From positions 1 to 64,000 of the forward strand of contig JAGCXV010000035.1 in NCBI GenBank assembly GCA_017961175.1: a stretch of 64,000 bases of DNA, read 5' to 3'. A model generated the notes under the pieces. It was not told where the DNA came from. It saw only the letters and a program-made list of their open reading frames with translations, and searched no databases. This DNA is from Bacteroidales bacterium (GTDB lineage: Bacteria; Bacteroidota; Bacteroidia; Bacteroidales; UBA932). Of this stretch, positions 1 through 8,255 are shown piece by piece (the first letter of the stretch is position 1; each line of letters opens with the position of its first letter). A program made the translations under genes and the position numbers.

Positions 1-1
1 A

Positions 2-36
2 AATGTCGGAGACCATGACGGAGACATGTCGGAGAC
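2..36 (+). repeat. Short tandem 11-12 bp repeat inside the coding region
   Basis: Three near-identical units (ATGTCGGAGAC at 3-13, ATGACGGAGAC at 15-25, ATGTCGGAGAC at 26-36) lie head to tail. The first two are spaced by 12 bp, the last by 11 bp, so the reading of the unit switches from NVGD/HDGD to MSET. A further isolated copy of the unit lies at 107-117 within the HTH. More units probably lie upstream of the window. Confidence 0.7.
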
Positions 37-232
37 GACACTCACTGAACGTCAGCAGAAAATCCTCAATCTCATCAAGGAGTCTCCGACAATAACAGGC
101 AGACAAATGTCGGAGACCTTGTCGGTGAGCCAGCGCACCATCGAACGTGATCTTTCTGCTTTGCAAAAGAAAGGAATTCTGAAGCATGAAGGCAAAGACA
201 ATGATGGGCTTTGGATTATAATTAATTATTAA
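2..232 (+). CDS. C-terminal part of an ATPase/AlbA-type DNA-binding protein (winged-helix tail), 5' truncated by the window
   Basis: The frame is open to the first base, so only the last 76 residues are seen. The visible part begins with short tetrapeptide-like units (NVGD, then HDGD, then MSET) and continues as a winged helix-turn-helix with the recognition stretch SVSQRTIERDLSAL. This combination, a repetitive NVGD or MSE linker followed by a small HTH domain, is typical of the C-termini of Bacteroidota AlbA_2/RecG-like ATP-binding proteins; that assignment is from family memory because the catalytic part lies outside the window. A start at the ATG at 26 would give only a 68-residue HTH peptide and is less likely than a continuing frame. 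The protein probably acts as a transcriptional regulator or DNA-binding accessory factor. Function of the full protein unknown. Confidence 0.6.
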   Translation, partial: NVGDHDGDMSETTLTERQQKILNLIKESPTITGRQMSETLSVSQRTIERDLSALQKKGILKHEGKDNDGLWIIINY

Positions 233-305
233 GGATAATATAAGGCTATACGGCAAAAGATGACTGTTTACTTTACTTCACTTCTAGTCAGTCTAATCTT
301 GATAA

Positions 306-674
306 ATGCCAATGAGAGAATTTTTTAAGTGTGCCCCCGATGATTTCGAGGCCACCATAAAACTATCTGACGCTGCTGCCATATTGCGTCAAAAAAGTGA
401 GATTAAAAAATTTGAAGATTATTATAAGAATAGAATAGAACCGCTGTTGAAAGATGTGGCCAAATATGGAGAGGGGGAATTTACCGTTAGGCTTAAATTT
501 ACCGTTGATAGAAGGGAGATGATGGCAGGTGCCGCATATCGTGTTTATGATGCAAACGGTAAGCTGATTAAAGAAATAATCTATGAACCATTTGGGGAAA
601 TAAATGGCATTCCAATAGACCAGACGATTGGCGAACCAATAATCTTTGAGATAAAATACAAATACCCGGAGTAA
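306..674 (+). CDS. Hypothetical protein, 122 aa
   Basis: I do not recognise this family. The predicted protein is soluble and charged, with no signal peptide or membrane segment, a helical first half and a beta-rich second half (alternating stretches around FTVRLKFTV and IIFEIKYKY). Base composition is A/T-rich compared with most of the window. It follows the truncated HTH gene after a 73-base gap and has a weak promoter-like match TAATCTTG at 294-301. An in-frame ATG at 312 could also be the start. It may belong to the same accessory stretch as the preceding gene. Confidence 0.6.
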   Translation: MPMREFFKCAPDDFEATIKLSDAAAILRQKSEIKKFEDYYKNRIEPLLKDVAKYGEGEFTVRLKFTVDRREMMAGAAYRVYDANGKLIKEIIYEPFGEINGIPIDQTIGEPIIFEIKYKYPE

Positions 675-737
675 TAGCAGTATCTTGTTTCTCTGTTGTT
701 ATAGAGTATTTTGAGGATGAGAAAATGTAAAGAATAA

Positions 738-1124
738 TTACAGTACTTGCCTTATAATATGGATTATTGAAAGGTCTGCAGGAAGCCATTCAACTGAGTC
801 CAGTTCATTGGCGGAGAGCCATCTGGCGGATTCGTGTTCAAGTAGATGGAGGGTGTCGTTTTTCAGGCTGCACAGAAAGCAGTGAAGGATCAGGTGGAAC
901 TTTGGATAGTCGTATTCAACTGTCTGGAGGAAGGAATCAACTGAAATGTCGGCATCCAGCTCTTCCTTGATTTCCCTTTTAAGCGCCTCTTCACGGCTTT
1001 CACCGCTTTCAATCTTCCCACCCGGGAACTCCCACATATCCTTGAAGTCTCCGTAGCCTCTCTGAGTGGCAAAAATACGGCCGTCTTTGACTATGACGGC
1101 CGCTACAACTTCTATGGTTTTCAT
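738..1124 (-). CDS. mutT: NUDIX hydrolase, MutT-like (8-oxo-dGTP diphosphatase type)
   Basis: A 128-residue single-domain NUDIX protein. The box is complete at residues 36-58 (G36, E42, then REIKEEL at 50-56); the glycine usual after the last glutamates is Asp57. The N-terminal strand VAAVIVKDGRIFATQR and the EFPGGK lead-in match MutT enzymes that hydrolyse oxidised purine nucleoside triphosphates to monophosphates, so nucleotide-pool sanitation in the cytoplasm is the likely role. Other NUDIX substrates, such as (deoxy)CTP analogues, are possible. It starts 4 bases after the stop of the AMP nucleosidase gene, so the two are probably co-transcribed and may share a nucleotide salvage or clean-up role. 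Confidence 0.85.
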   Translation of the reverse strand: MKTIEVVAAVIVKDGRIFATQRGYGDFKDMWEFPGGKIESGESREEALKREIKEELDADISVDSFLQTVEYDYPKFHLILHCFLCSLKNDTLHLLEHESARWLSANELDSVEWLPADLSIIHIIRQVL

Positions 1125-1128
1125 CTGA

Positions 1129-1941
1129 TTACCAGTCGTATTTCAGGTGCTTTACGGTTCTGTTGTCTTCTATGATCTTCTTCAGGGCATCTATTCCCAT
1201 CTGGAGGTGGTCTTCAACATAGTTTTTTGTCACGATGTTGTCGCTGGCCTCGGTCTTGATGCCCTCAGGTATCATAGGCTGGTCGGAGACAAGGAGCAGG
1301 GCTCCGGTAGGGATATGATTGGCGAAACCGCAGATGAACAAAGTGGCGGTTTCCATATCCACACACATTGCCCTGGTGGTGGAAAGGAGAGTCTTGAAAT
1401 GCTCGTCGTGCTCCCAAAGCCTTCTGTTGGTGGTAAATACCGTTCCTGTCCAGTAGTCTTTGCCGTGGTCTCGGATGGCTGAGGAAATAGCTCGCTGAAG
1501 CATAAATGCAGGCAGGGCCGGAACAATCAGAGGGTAATAGTCGTCAGAAGTTCCCTCTCCACGGATGGCGGCAAGCGGAAGGACCAGGTCCCCTATCTTG
1601 GTATGCTTGTCTATGCCGCCGCACTTGCCCAGGAAAAGGCAGGCCCTTGGATGGATTACTCCCAGAAGGTCCATGATGGTGGCGGCGTTAGGGCTTCCCA
1701 TTCCGAAGTTGATTATAGTTATACCCTCAGCGCTGGCGTTAGGCATATTGCCTTCTTTCCCCACAACCTCAACTCCGAACTTCTCGGCAAACATATTCAC
1801 GTAGTTGCCGAAGTTCGTAAGAAGTATGCAGTCCGTGAAATCCTCCAGTTTCCTCTTGGTATATCTCGGCAGCCAGTTTCTGGCGATGTTTTCCTTCATT
1901 ATCGCGGCATCGGGATGGGCCAGCGCGTTTTTCTGTTCCAT
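1129..1941 (-). CDS. amn: AMP nucleosidase (short form)
   Basis: A 270-residue member of the nucleoside phosphorylase fold matching the short AMP nucleosidases of Bacteroidota, which cleave AMP to adenine and ribose 5-phosphate. Visible family features are the central glycine-rich strand LGKCGGID, the segment VDMETATLF that carries the ribose-binding Met-Glu, and the late Asp region LLVSDQPMIPEG. It lacks the N-terminal regulatory domain that makes the enterobacterial enzyme about 480 residues long, so it is complete for its own subfamily. It heads an operon with mutT (4-base gap). A consensus -7 promoter element lies 24 bases upstream. Confidence 0.85.
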   Translation of the reverse strand: MEQKNALAHPDAAIMKENIARNWLPRYTKRKLEDFTDCILLTNFGNYVNMFAEKFGVEVVGKEGNMPNASAEGITIINFGMGSPNAATIMDLLGVIHPRACLFLGKCGGIDKHTKIGDLVLPLAAIRGEGTSDDYYPLIVPALPAFMLQRAISSAIRDHGKDYWTGTVFTTNRRLWEHDEHFKTLLSTTRAMCVDMETATLFICGFANHIPTGALLLVSDQPMIPEGIKTEASDNIVTKNYVEDHLQMGIDALKKIIEDNRTVKHLKYDW

Positions 1942-1965
1942 AACTATGATGTATTAGGTTCCTTG

Positions 1966-1973
1966 CAAATATA
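1966..1973 (-). promoter_or_regulatory. Bacteroidota -7 promoter element upstream of amn-mutT
   Basis: The minus strand reads TATATTTG, an exact match to TAnnTTTG, 24 bases before the amn start. No clear -33 TTTG was located at ideal spacing. Confidence 0.5.
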
Positions 1974-1984
1974 GTAAAAGATAG

Positions 1985-3289
1985 CTACTCTTCTTCCAGA
2001 AGTCGGCTAGGAGAATCAGTGTCTATGGATACGGCATCAGCCTCCACATCGCGGAGTTTGCGGTTGATCTGGTTGGTGCGGGTGGTGATAAGCTTGTCCA
2101 TATCTTCCAGTCCCCCCTGGATCTTGCCCTTGGCCTTCTCCAGCATGTCAGCGAACTTGCCGAACTCAGTCTTTACCTCTCCCAGGACTTTCCATACGTC
2201 GCTGCCCTTCTTCTGGATGGCGAGCGTACGGAACCCCATCTGGAAACTGGTAAGTATGGCAGAAAGGTTTGTAGGGCCGGCAACCGTTACGCTGAACTCC
2301 TTCTGCAGGCTTTCCAGCAGGTTGTTGTCTCTTGCCACCTCCGCATACAGTCCTTCAAACGGCAGGAACATAATGGCAAACGGCGTGGTTTCAGGCACGT
2401 TGATATACTTGGAAATGTTCTTTGCCTCGTTCTTTATGGCAGAACAGAAATCCCTTCTGGCATTCTCCATAGCATCCTTGTCTGCAGACTCATAAGCCTC
2501 CAGCAAAGTGTCGTAGCGGTCCTTAGGGAACTTTGAGTCTATTGGAAGCAATATCGGATTCCCGTCCTGGCCCGGAAACCTTACGGCAAACTCCACTACG
2601 GCGTTTTTGTCTTCTCCGGTATGGGCATTGGCTACATACTGGCCCGGTGCAAGGTACTGTTCCAGAAGCATCTGGAGCTGCACTTCGCCGAGTCCGCCAC
2701 GCATCTTCACGTTTGAAAGGACCTTCTTCAGGCCTCCAACATCCTTTGCCAGGTCACGCATCTCGGCAAGGCCGTTCTTGACGTTGTCCAGCTGGTTGCC
2801 CACAGTTTCAAAGCTCTTGCTGATGCGGTCGTTGAGGGTCTTCTCCAGCTTCTCCTCAACGGTGTCCCTCATCTTGTCCAGACTCTTTTCCGTGGTCTGC
2901 ATCAGGTTCTGCTGCTGCTTTTCCATAGACGACAGCCTTTCTTTCTGGCTTTCCTCCATAGACTTAAGCCTTTGCTCCTGCATCGTTTTCAGGCTCTCAA
3001 TCTGGTCTTTCTGGCTCTCGCGCATATCCTTTATCCTCTCCGATATCTCTTCCCTCTGCGATGTCTGCGCCCTCTCGTAATCATCCTTGTTCTCCTTGTG
3101 ATAGTCTTTCAGGTTCTGGCTCAAATCTTTCAGATATGAAGAATTATCTTCCTTGAATGAATTGAGGAAACGTTCATTGTCATCCTTCAAGGACCTGATC
3201 ATCCTCCCCTGCTTTGAGGAAAGAAGGAACAACATCACAAGCGCCACAACCAACAGCGCAAAAACAACATAAATCAATACCTCCGGCAT
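1985..3289 (-). CDS. rmuC: DNA recombination protein RmuC
   Basis: A 434-residue protein with the RmuC architecture: one N-terminal membrane segment (about residues 3-24), a long charged coiled coil (about 30-170, rich in EESQKERL-type heptads) and a C-terminal nuclease-like RmuC domain (about 190-410) containing GLGEVQLQMLLEQYLAPGQY and the core ILLPIDSKFPKDRY, where the Asp-x-Lys resembles PD-(D/E)xK nucleases. RmuC limits inversions and rearrangements at short inverted repeats in E. coli; its biochemical activity is still poorly defined. I chose the ATG at 3289; a GTG at 3295 in the same frame would add two residues. It is monocistronic with its own promoter. Confidence 0.93.
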   Translation of the reverse strand: MPEVLIYVVFALLVVALVMLFLLSSKQGRMIRSLKDDNERFLNSFKEDNSSYLKDLSQNLKDYHKENKDDYERAQTSQREEISERIKDMRESQKDQIESLKTMQEQRLKSMEESQKERLSSMEKQQQNLMQTTEKSLDKMRDTVEEKLEKTLNDRISKSFETVGNQLDNVKNGLAEMRDLAKDVGGLKKVLSNVKMRGGLGEVQLQMLLEQYLAPGQYVANAHTGEDKNAVVEFAVRFPGQDGNPILLPIDSKFPKDRYDTLLEAYESADKDAMENARRDFCSAIKNEAKNISKYINVPETTPFAIMFLPFEGLYAEVARDNNLLESLQKEFSVTVAGPTNLSAILTSFQMGFRTLAIQKKGSDVWKVLGEVKTEFGKFADMLEKAKGKIQGGLEDMDKLITTRTNQINRKLRDVEADAVSIDTDSPSRLLEEE

Positions 3290-3308
3290 AATCACACAAT
3301 TATATTTT

Positions 3309-3316
3309 CAAATTTA
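3309..3316 (-). promoter_or_regulatory. -7 promoter element upstream of rmuC
   Basis: The minus strand reads TAAATTTG, an exact TAnnTTTG match 19 bases before the rmuC ATG. Its position also disfavours longer rmuC starts. Confidence 0.5.
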
Positions 3317-3344
3317 CTCAATAAAATCCAACAGGCAGGTCAAT

Positions 3345-4598
3345 TTATATTTCTTTGCCCATCAAGAAATCATAAATGTCCATGAACAAGATCCCGTCAT
3401 CATTCTGATAGTGAGGGCCATGTTCTCCCGTTATCACTACTTTTTGGAAAGAATCATCAATTTTCCTCAGAGACAATAGTTCTTGTTCACGTTTTGCATC
3501 ATCCGGAATGCTCAGAGCCGACTGTATATAAATCCGTTTATAGCCTTGGTTGCAAACAAAATCCACTTCAAGGGCTTTCCTGATTTTTTTACCAGCCCCA
3601 TCTTTGGTATTCCAAATAACCTCCCCCACATCCACAGTCATACCACGAACAATCAACTCATTATATATAGCATTTTCCATCAGATGGGATTTCTCTACCT
3701 GCCGGAAATTCAAAAGAGCATTCCTTAATCCCAAATCTTCAAAATAGAATTTTGAAGGAGTTTCAATATAGCGTTTGCCCTTTATATCATAACGCAAAAC
3801 ACGCTTAACAATAAACGCATCCTGAAGATAATCCAAGTACACCTTTAACGTATCTTGACTAATATTGCTTTTTTTGACAGAGCGAAATGTATCAGCCAGT
3901 TTTCTTGGGTTGGTCAAGCCACCAATCGCAGAGGCCAAAATCTTGATCAAATCTTCAAGATCTTCATCCAGTTTTATATTATAACGCTCTTTGATATCTT
4001 TCAGATAAGTATGCTTGAAGAGCCCTTTGAGATAGCTAGTACGGTCCTGTACTGAATCCATAGTCACAACCATAGGCAATCCGCCATAAGTCATATAATC
4101 CAGCCATAACTGCTCCATAGGCACCTCAGGCTTTGCATTACGGATTTCTTGAAATGACAAGGGATGAATCTTTACCTCAAAACCACGGCCGCGAAACTCC
4201 GTGATGACATCCTTTGAAAGAAAACGTGCATTTGAGCCTGTTACATAGACATCAGCATTATCCACGTGAAGATAAGAATTGAGGACATCCTCGAATTCAC
4301 TCACAAGCTGAACTTCATCCAGCAGTATGTAATACATTTTTTCATCTTTCAGTTGGCTGTCTATATAATCAAGCAACTTGTCAGGGTTTCGAAGATCCTT
4401 GTTTCTGCGATCTTCAAGATTTATCTTGACAATATGCCGATCATCCACTCCTTCTTTTTTCAAGGCCTCAGAGAACAGATTGAAAAGCAAATAAGATTTG
4501 CCACATCTTCTCATACCGGTAATGACCTTAATCATCTTGTTATGCCTCAAGCTCATCAACCTGTTAAGCAGTGCATCACGTTTTATCTCCATATTCAT
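3345..4598 (-). CDS. AAA ATPase with DUF4143-type C-terminal domain
   Basis: A 417-residue protein of the large AAA_14/DUF4143 family. Walker A is GMRRCGKS at residues 28-35, Walker B ILLDEVQ at about 91-97, and the sensor-like TGSNARFLS follows. The C-terminal half carries the YYFEDLGLRNALLNFR-like and DFVCNQG segments; the latter, with an upstream Glu, resembles a PD-(D/E)xK nuclease core. The cellular role of the family is not established; members occur in many copies in gut Bacteroidota. The gene is visibly richer in A/T than its rmuC and tricorn neighbours and stands alone, which fits acquisition from outside. No toxin or antitoxin partner is adjacent. Confidence 0.85.
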   Translation of the reverse strand: MNMEIKRDALLNRLMSLRHNKMIKVITGMRRCGKSYLLFNLFSEALKKEGVDDRHIVKINLEDRRNKDLRNPDKLLDYIDSQLKDEKMYYILLDEVQLVSEFEDVLNSYLHVDNADVYVTGSNARFLSKDVITEFRGRGFEVKIHPLSFQEIRNAKPEVPMEQLWLDYMTYGGLPMVVTMDSVQDRTSYLKGLFKHTYLKDIKERYNIKLDEDLEDLIKILASAIGGLTNPRKLADTFRSVKKSNISQDTLKVYLDYLQDAFIVKRVLRYDIKGKRYIETPSKFYFEDLGLRNALLNFRQVEKSHLMENAIYNELIVRGMTVDVGEVIWNTKDGAGKKIRKALEVDFVCNQGYKRIYIQSALSIPDDAKREQELLSLRKIDDSFQKVVITGEHGPHYQNDDGILFMDIYDFLMGKEI

Positions 4599-4607
4599 TC
4601 CACATTT

Positions 4608-4623
4608 ATGCGGCCATCCGCAT
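4608..4623. other. Small inverted repeat upstream of the ATPase gene
   Basis: ATGCGG-CCAT-CCGCAT forms a 6-bp stem with a 4-base loop. It lies 9 bases upstream of the DUF4143 ATPase start. On the plus strand it is followed by five T, but no plus-strand gene ends there, so it may be an operator or leader hairpin rather than a terminator. The remaining 170 bases up to the terminator at 4793 hold nothing I recognise. Confidence 0.3.
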
Positions 4624-4792
4624 TTTTATCGACTGCATAGTTAGTCAATTATATCGTTTTTACCAAATATTTCTACTTCAGAATGCAACAAAACCAGAAC
4701 TTTACCGGATTTCCCGTCAGCGCTAATAGTGGTCAGGAGCTTAAAATCATAGTTTATGTGAGTTACGACTTTTGTGATGCATTTGACAGGAA

Positions 4793-4838
4793 AACAATAT
4801 CTCCCGGCTTCAATAATCTGAAGCCGGGAGATATTGTT
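4793..4838 (-). terminator. Strong perfect hairpin terminator after the tricorn-like protease gene
   Basis: A perfect 20-bp inverted repeat with a 6-base loop (ATAATC at 4813-4818); its core is TCCCGGCTTCA paired with TGAAGCCGGGA. It starts 21 bases past the stop of the minus-strand protease gene. The U-run on the minus side is short (TGTTTTCC). Because the stem is symmetrical it could also act from the other side. Confidence 0.75.
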
Positions 4839-4859
4839 TACTGTTTTTCGAGAACGTTT

Positions 4860-7800
4860 CTATCTGATTTCCTTCAGCAGGCCCTTTACAGCTGCTTCAA
4901 GCTGAGGGTCCTTGCCGGAGAGGAAGTCGTTGTAAGGAAGTTCAACCCTTACGTCAGGCTCAAACTGCTTGTTCTCGGTAACCTTGCCGTCTGTTCCCAT
5001 AGAACCGATCATCGGAATACCGAATACGATGGTAGGGTCGATCTGAGTCTCCCACCATACGGCTGTGCCGGTACCAGGTACAGGCATACCGTAAACCTTG
5101 CCGATGCCGTTCTGCTGATATACGAACGGGAACATGAAGGCGTCTGAGTAGTTGCCCTCGCAGGTGAGGACTGCACTCGGCTTCTGCCATCTTCCCAGAG
5201 GCTCGCCGTCGTCCAAAAGGTTTCCCTGAGGAGCGTAGCGCATGTAGGTCTTGGCGCCGAGCAGGGTGACCAGCTCGTCGTGGAGCCAGCCGCCGCCGTT
5301 GAATCTCGTGTCAACCACCACGGCCTGCTTCTTTACGTGCTTGCCCATCAGACGGTTGTAGATGACCTGATAGCTCTGCTGGTTCATTCCCTCAACGTGG
5401 ACATAACCGATCTTGCCGCCGGAAAGCTCCTCAACCATTTTCTCGCATCTTCTAACCCACCACTCGTAAACAAGGTGGCTCAGGCTTGACTCAGCGACAG
5501 GACGGAGAGTCTGGGTGAAGGTGTTTCCTGCGGAGGACTTTACGGTAACCACGGTATTTGCGTTGGCGATGTTGTTGAGATATTTGTTGTAGTTCTCGGA
5601 AGCAGGGATGCTCTCTCCGTTGATTGCGGTGATGATGTCACCAGGGCGGATCTTGTTGGAGAGCTTGTCTGCCGGGCCGCCAGGGATGATAGCGGAAACC
5701 TTGATGCCCTCTCCGGTGTAGGTCTCGTCGAAGAGCATACCGAAGTTTGCTGTAACGTCACCTCCGGTAAGGACTCTTGCTGCATAGAATCGGCCACCGG
5801 TATGAGAAGCGTTAAGCTCGCCGAGAAGTTCGCTCAGAAGAACCTGGAAATCATAATTGTTGTTGATGTAAGGGAGGAACTTTGCATATTCGTCGTGATA
5901 CATCTTCCAGTTGATTCCGTGAATGGTAGGATCGTAGAACTTCTTGGTAACCTGAAGCCACATGTGGTCGAACATATAGGCACGCTCGCCGGCTGCATCA
6001 AGTTCCATCTTGCCTGCAATCATGATAGGCTTTGCCATTCCGCTCATCAGGTCAACCTTTATAGGAGAACCGTTGCGGAGGGCGAACAGGCTCTTTTCGT
6101 CCTGGCTCAGTTCTGCTGCGGAAATCATTCCGCCAAGAGAACCCTGGCCAACCCTCTTGCTCTCGCGGCTTCTGGTATCGGTGCTCCAGAGTTCCATTCC
6201 CTTCTCGCCGGTACGCACATAATACAGTTTCTTTCCGTCTCTTGTAAGGAAATATCCTATAGGGCTTCCTTCCGTGCGGATATCGGCTATCCTTGTCTCT
6301 ATGAGGTCAAAATCGTCGAAAACAATAGGCTTTACTTCTTTCTTCTCAGGCTTCTTGCCAGGACCGCCAGGACCCGGCTTGTCGCCCGGCTTAACGTCTT
6401 TCTTGTCACCTGGCTTTTCTCCAGGTTTTCCGTCCGGTTTCTTCTCGCCCTTTTCCTTCTCTTCCAAAAGCTCGAAGTCATCCTTGCTGAGCATGAACTT
6501 GTCATAAGACTCCTTGTCGAAGAAAGCAGCCTTGACTCCACCGCCGCCACGCTGTCCGCCACCGCCGATGTAAGTCATTGCCTGACCGCCGAAACCGAAC
6601 TTTGCCATCCTTTCTCCGTATGCGCTGTTCACAGGATAGCGGATCTCTCCTCCATCGGCGCTGATCAGTGCGGTTGCACCGCCTCTCATCATGTTCTTCT
6701 GGTCATCAACCAGCAGCCACTTGCTGTCAGGACTCCACTCGAATCCCCAGTCACCATCGCGATAAGAATGGTTATGGCCCTTAGGAAGCACCGTAACTGT
6801 CTTCTTGCTCTTCAGATCCATAACCTTCAGGGTGTTGCGCTCGCTTATGTAAGCCAGCTTCTTTCCATCAGGAGAAACATCCGGCTGGAAGTTATCCTTG
6901 CCGTCTGCAACAACCTTGTCGAGATTTACAAGGGTGGAAGCGTAGAAATACTTCTCGGTCGTATCCTTCAGGGTAGCCTTCATGATGTTCCAGTTGCCGT
7001 CAACCTCAGCGGAATAGTAGATGGCCTTTCCGTCAGGTGCCCAGGTGATCATTCTCTCCTGGTATGGGGTGTTGGTGATTCTCTTGGTACGGCCGTCGTT
7101 GACACCTACTACGAAGAGTTCTCCGCGGTTGATCAGGGCAATCTCCTTGCCGCTAGGGCTGACAGCCATCTCGGTGGCGTTGTTGATATTCAGGTTCTTG
7201 ATCTTCTGGTAACCGGAATTGTCAGCGATGTAGATATTGAGTTTCTTTGCCTTCTGGCCATCCTTGATGGTGTAGATATCGCCCTTCCAGACAAAGGAGA
7301 TGGTACCGTTCTTTGCAATGCTGATCTCCCTTACAGGGAAGTCCTTGAAATCGGTCAGCTGGGTCTTGGTACCGGATGACAGATCCTGCTTGAAGAGGTT
7401 AAGGGCGTTGTTGGCCTTGCCAAGTTTCATCTCGGAGATATAGTAAACAGCCTTTCCGTCAGGACTGAATACAGGCTTCAGGTTCTCTCCCTCGTACGTG
7501 CTGACCTTGGTGTAAGTGTTTGCCTTGAGGTCATATACCCAGATGTCGCGGGTAACTGAAGAAGTATGGTGCTTTCTCCAAGGATCCTCATATCCCTTCT
7601 TGTCCTGGAACACGATCTTGCTTCCTTCTGCGTTGAAATTAGCCTCGTCTGCACCGGCTGCGGTAACAAGGATCGGACGGCCTCCGCCTACAGGAATCTT
7701 ATAGAGGTTCTTGAACATGGATGAAGGGAAACGGATGCTCTCTGCCGGAGCAAACCTGCCGCTTCCGAAGAGGACATACTTTCCGTCCGGGGTGAAATCG

Positions 7801-8162
7801 AACGGATAGTCTGCCGTGGAATTATATGTAAGTCTAACGGGAACACCGCCGCCAGCCGGCATCACGAATATGTCAAAGTTGCCGTATAGGTCTGAAGCAT
7901 AGGCGATATTCTTTCCGTCCCTGCTCCAGACAGGATAACCGTTGTAATTGTCTCCGCTGGTAATTGCGGTAGCAAGACCGCCCTCTGAGGAAACTTTGTA
8001 CAGATTGCCCATATAGCCGAACACTATCTGGGATCCGTCTGGCGAGATTGCCGGATTGCGCAGCCATCTTACATCCTGCTGCGCGGTGGACACGTTAACA
8101 AAAGCCACAAGAGCCAAAGCCGTTGCGGCAATCTTTGCGATTCTTTTAAACAGTTGATTCAT
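4860..8162 (-). CDS. Tricorn-type secreted S41 protease with beta-propeller repeats
   Basis: A 1100-residue exported protein. The start is placed at the ATG at 8162 because a signal peptide (MNQLFKRIAKIAATALALVA, cleaved near STAQQ) begins there; an upstream in-frame ATG at 8228 would bury it. Repeated PDGK/SPDG blades mark PD40/WD40-like propellers over the first ~550 residues. Then come a Gly-Lys-Pro-rich linker (about 565-607), a PDZ-like domain (about 807-870, GDIITAINGE) and an S41 core. The likely nucleophile is Ser1006 followed by Asp1007 in GNYSDAF, after the oxyanion-type stretch RFNGGGW, as in tricorn. It probably degrades peptides in the periplasm. A perfect hairpin terminator follows. 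Confidence 0.9.
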   Translation of the reverse strand: MNQLFKRIAKIAATALALVAFVNVSTAQQDVRWLRNPAISPDGSQIVFGYMGNLYKVSSEGGLATAITSGDNYNGYPVWSRDGKNIAYASDLYGNFDIFVMPAGGGVPVRLTYNSTADYPFDFTPDGKYVLFGSGRFAPAESIRFPSSMFKNLYKIPVGGGRPILVTAAGADEANFNAEGSKIVFQDKKGYEDPWRKHHTSSVTRDIWVYDLKANTYTKVSTYEGENLKPVFSPDGKAVYYISEMKLGKANNALNLFKQDLSSGTKTQLTDFKDFPVREISIAKNGTISFVWKGDIYTIKDGQKAKKLNIYIADNSGYQKIKNLNINNATEMAVSPSGKEIALINRGELFVVGVNDGRTKRITNTPYQERMITWAPDGKAIYYSAEVDGNWNIMKATLKDTTEKYFYASTLVNLDKVVADGKDNFQPDVSPDGKKLAYISERNTLKVMDLKSKKTVTVLPKGHNHSYRDGDWGFEWSPDSKWLLVDDQKNMMRGGATALISADGGEIRYPVNSAYGERMAKFGFGGQAMTYIGGGGQRGGGGVKAAFFDKESYDKFMLSKDDFELLEEKEKGEKKPDGKPGEKPGDKKDVKPGDKPGPGGPGKKPEKKEVKPIVFDDFDLIETRIADIRTEGSPIGYFLTRDGKKLYYVRTGEKGMELWSTDTRSRESKRVGQGSLGGMISAAELSQDEKSLFALRNGSPIKVDLMSGMAKPIMIAGKMELDAAGERAYMFDHMWLQVTKKFYDPTIHGINWKMYHDEYAKFLPYINNNYDFQVLLSELLGELNASHTGGRFYAARVLTGGDVTANFGMLFDETYTGEGIKVSAIIPGGPADKLSNKIRPGDIITAINGESIPASENYNKYLNNIANANTVVTVKSSAGNTFTQTLRPVAESSLSHLVYEWWVRRCEKMVEELSGGKIGYVHVEGMNQQSYQVIYNRLMGKHVKKQAVVVDTRFNGGGWLHDELVTLLGAKTYMRYAPQGNLLDDGEPLGRWQKPSAVLTCEGNYSDAFMFPFVYQQNGIGKVYGMPVPGTGTAVWWETQIDPTIVFGIPMIGSMGTDGKVTENKQFEPDVRVELPYNDFLSGKDPQLEAAVKGLLKEIR

Positions 8163-8247
8163 AAAAGGAATTATAAAAGTGATTATTTTGATTGATTCAT
8201 TAATGCCATATCGGTTATAAAGGTACATTATTTAGACGAATAACTTT

Positions 8248-8255
8248 TAACTTTG
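8248..8255 (+). promoter_or_regulatory. -7 element unusually close to the DJ-1-like gene start
   Basis: TAACTTTG is an exact TAnnTTTG match ending 7 bases before the ATG at 8263. Transcription would begin at or a few bases before the start codon, so the mRNA would be leaderless or nearly so. Confidence 0.5.

Noticed and set aside
3345..4598. Toxin-antitoxin or abortive-infection interpretation of the DUF4143 ATPase
   Set aside because: No adjacent small partner gene exists and the family has no established toxin activity.
4608..4623. Hairpin with trailing T-run as a plus-strand terminator
   Set aside because: No plus-strand gene ends upstream of it; the nearest gene is on the minus strand and begins there. 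Kept only as a weak structural element.
5802..7379. A 525-codon open frame on the plus strand inside the tricorn gene
   Set aside because: It is antisense to a well-supported protease with propeller and S41 motifs; the translated product has no recognisable domain and no promoter or start context.
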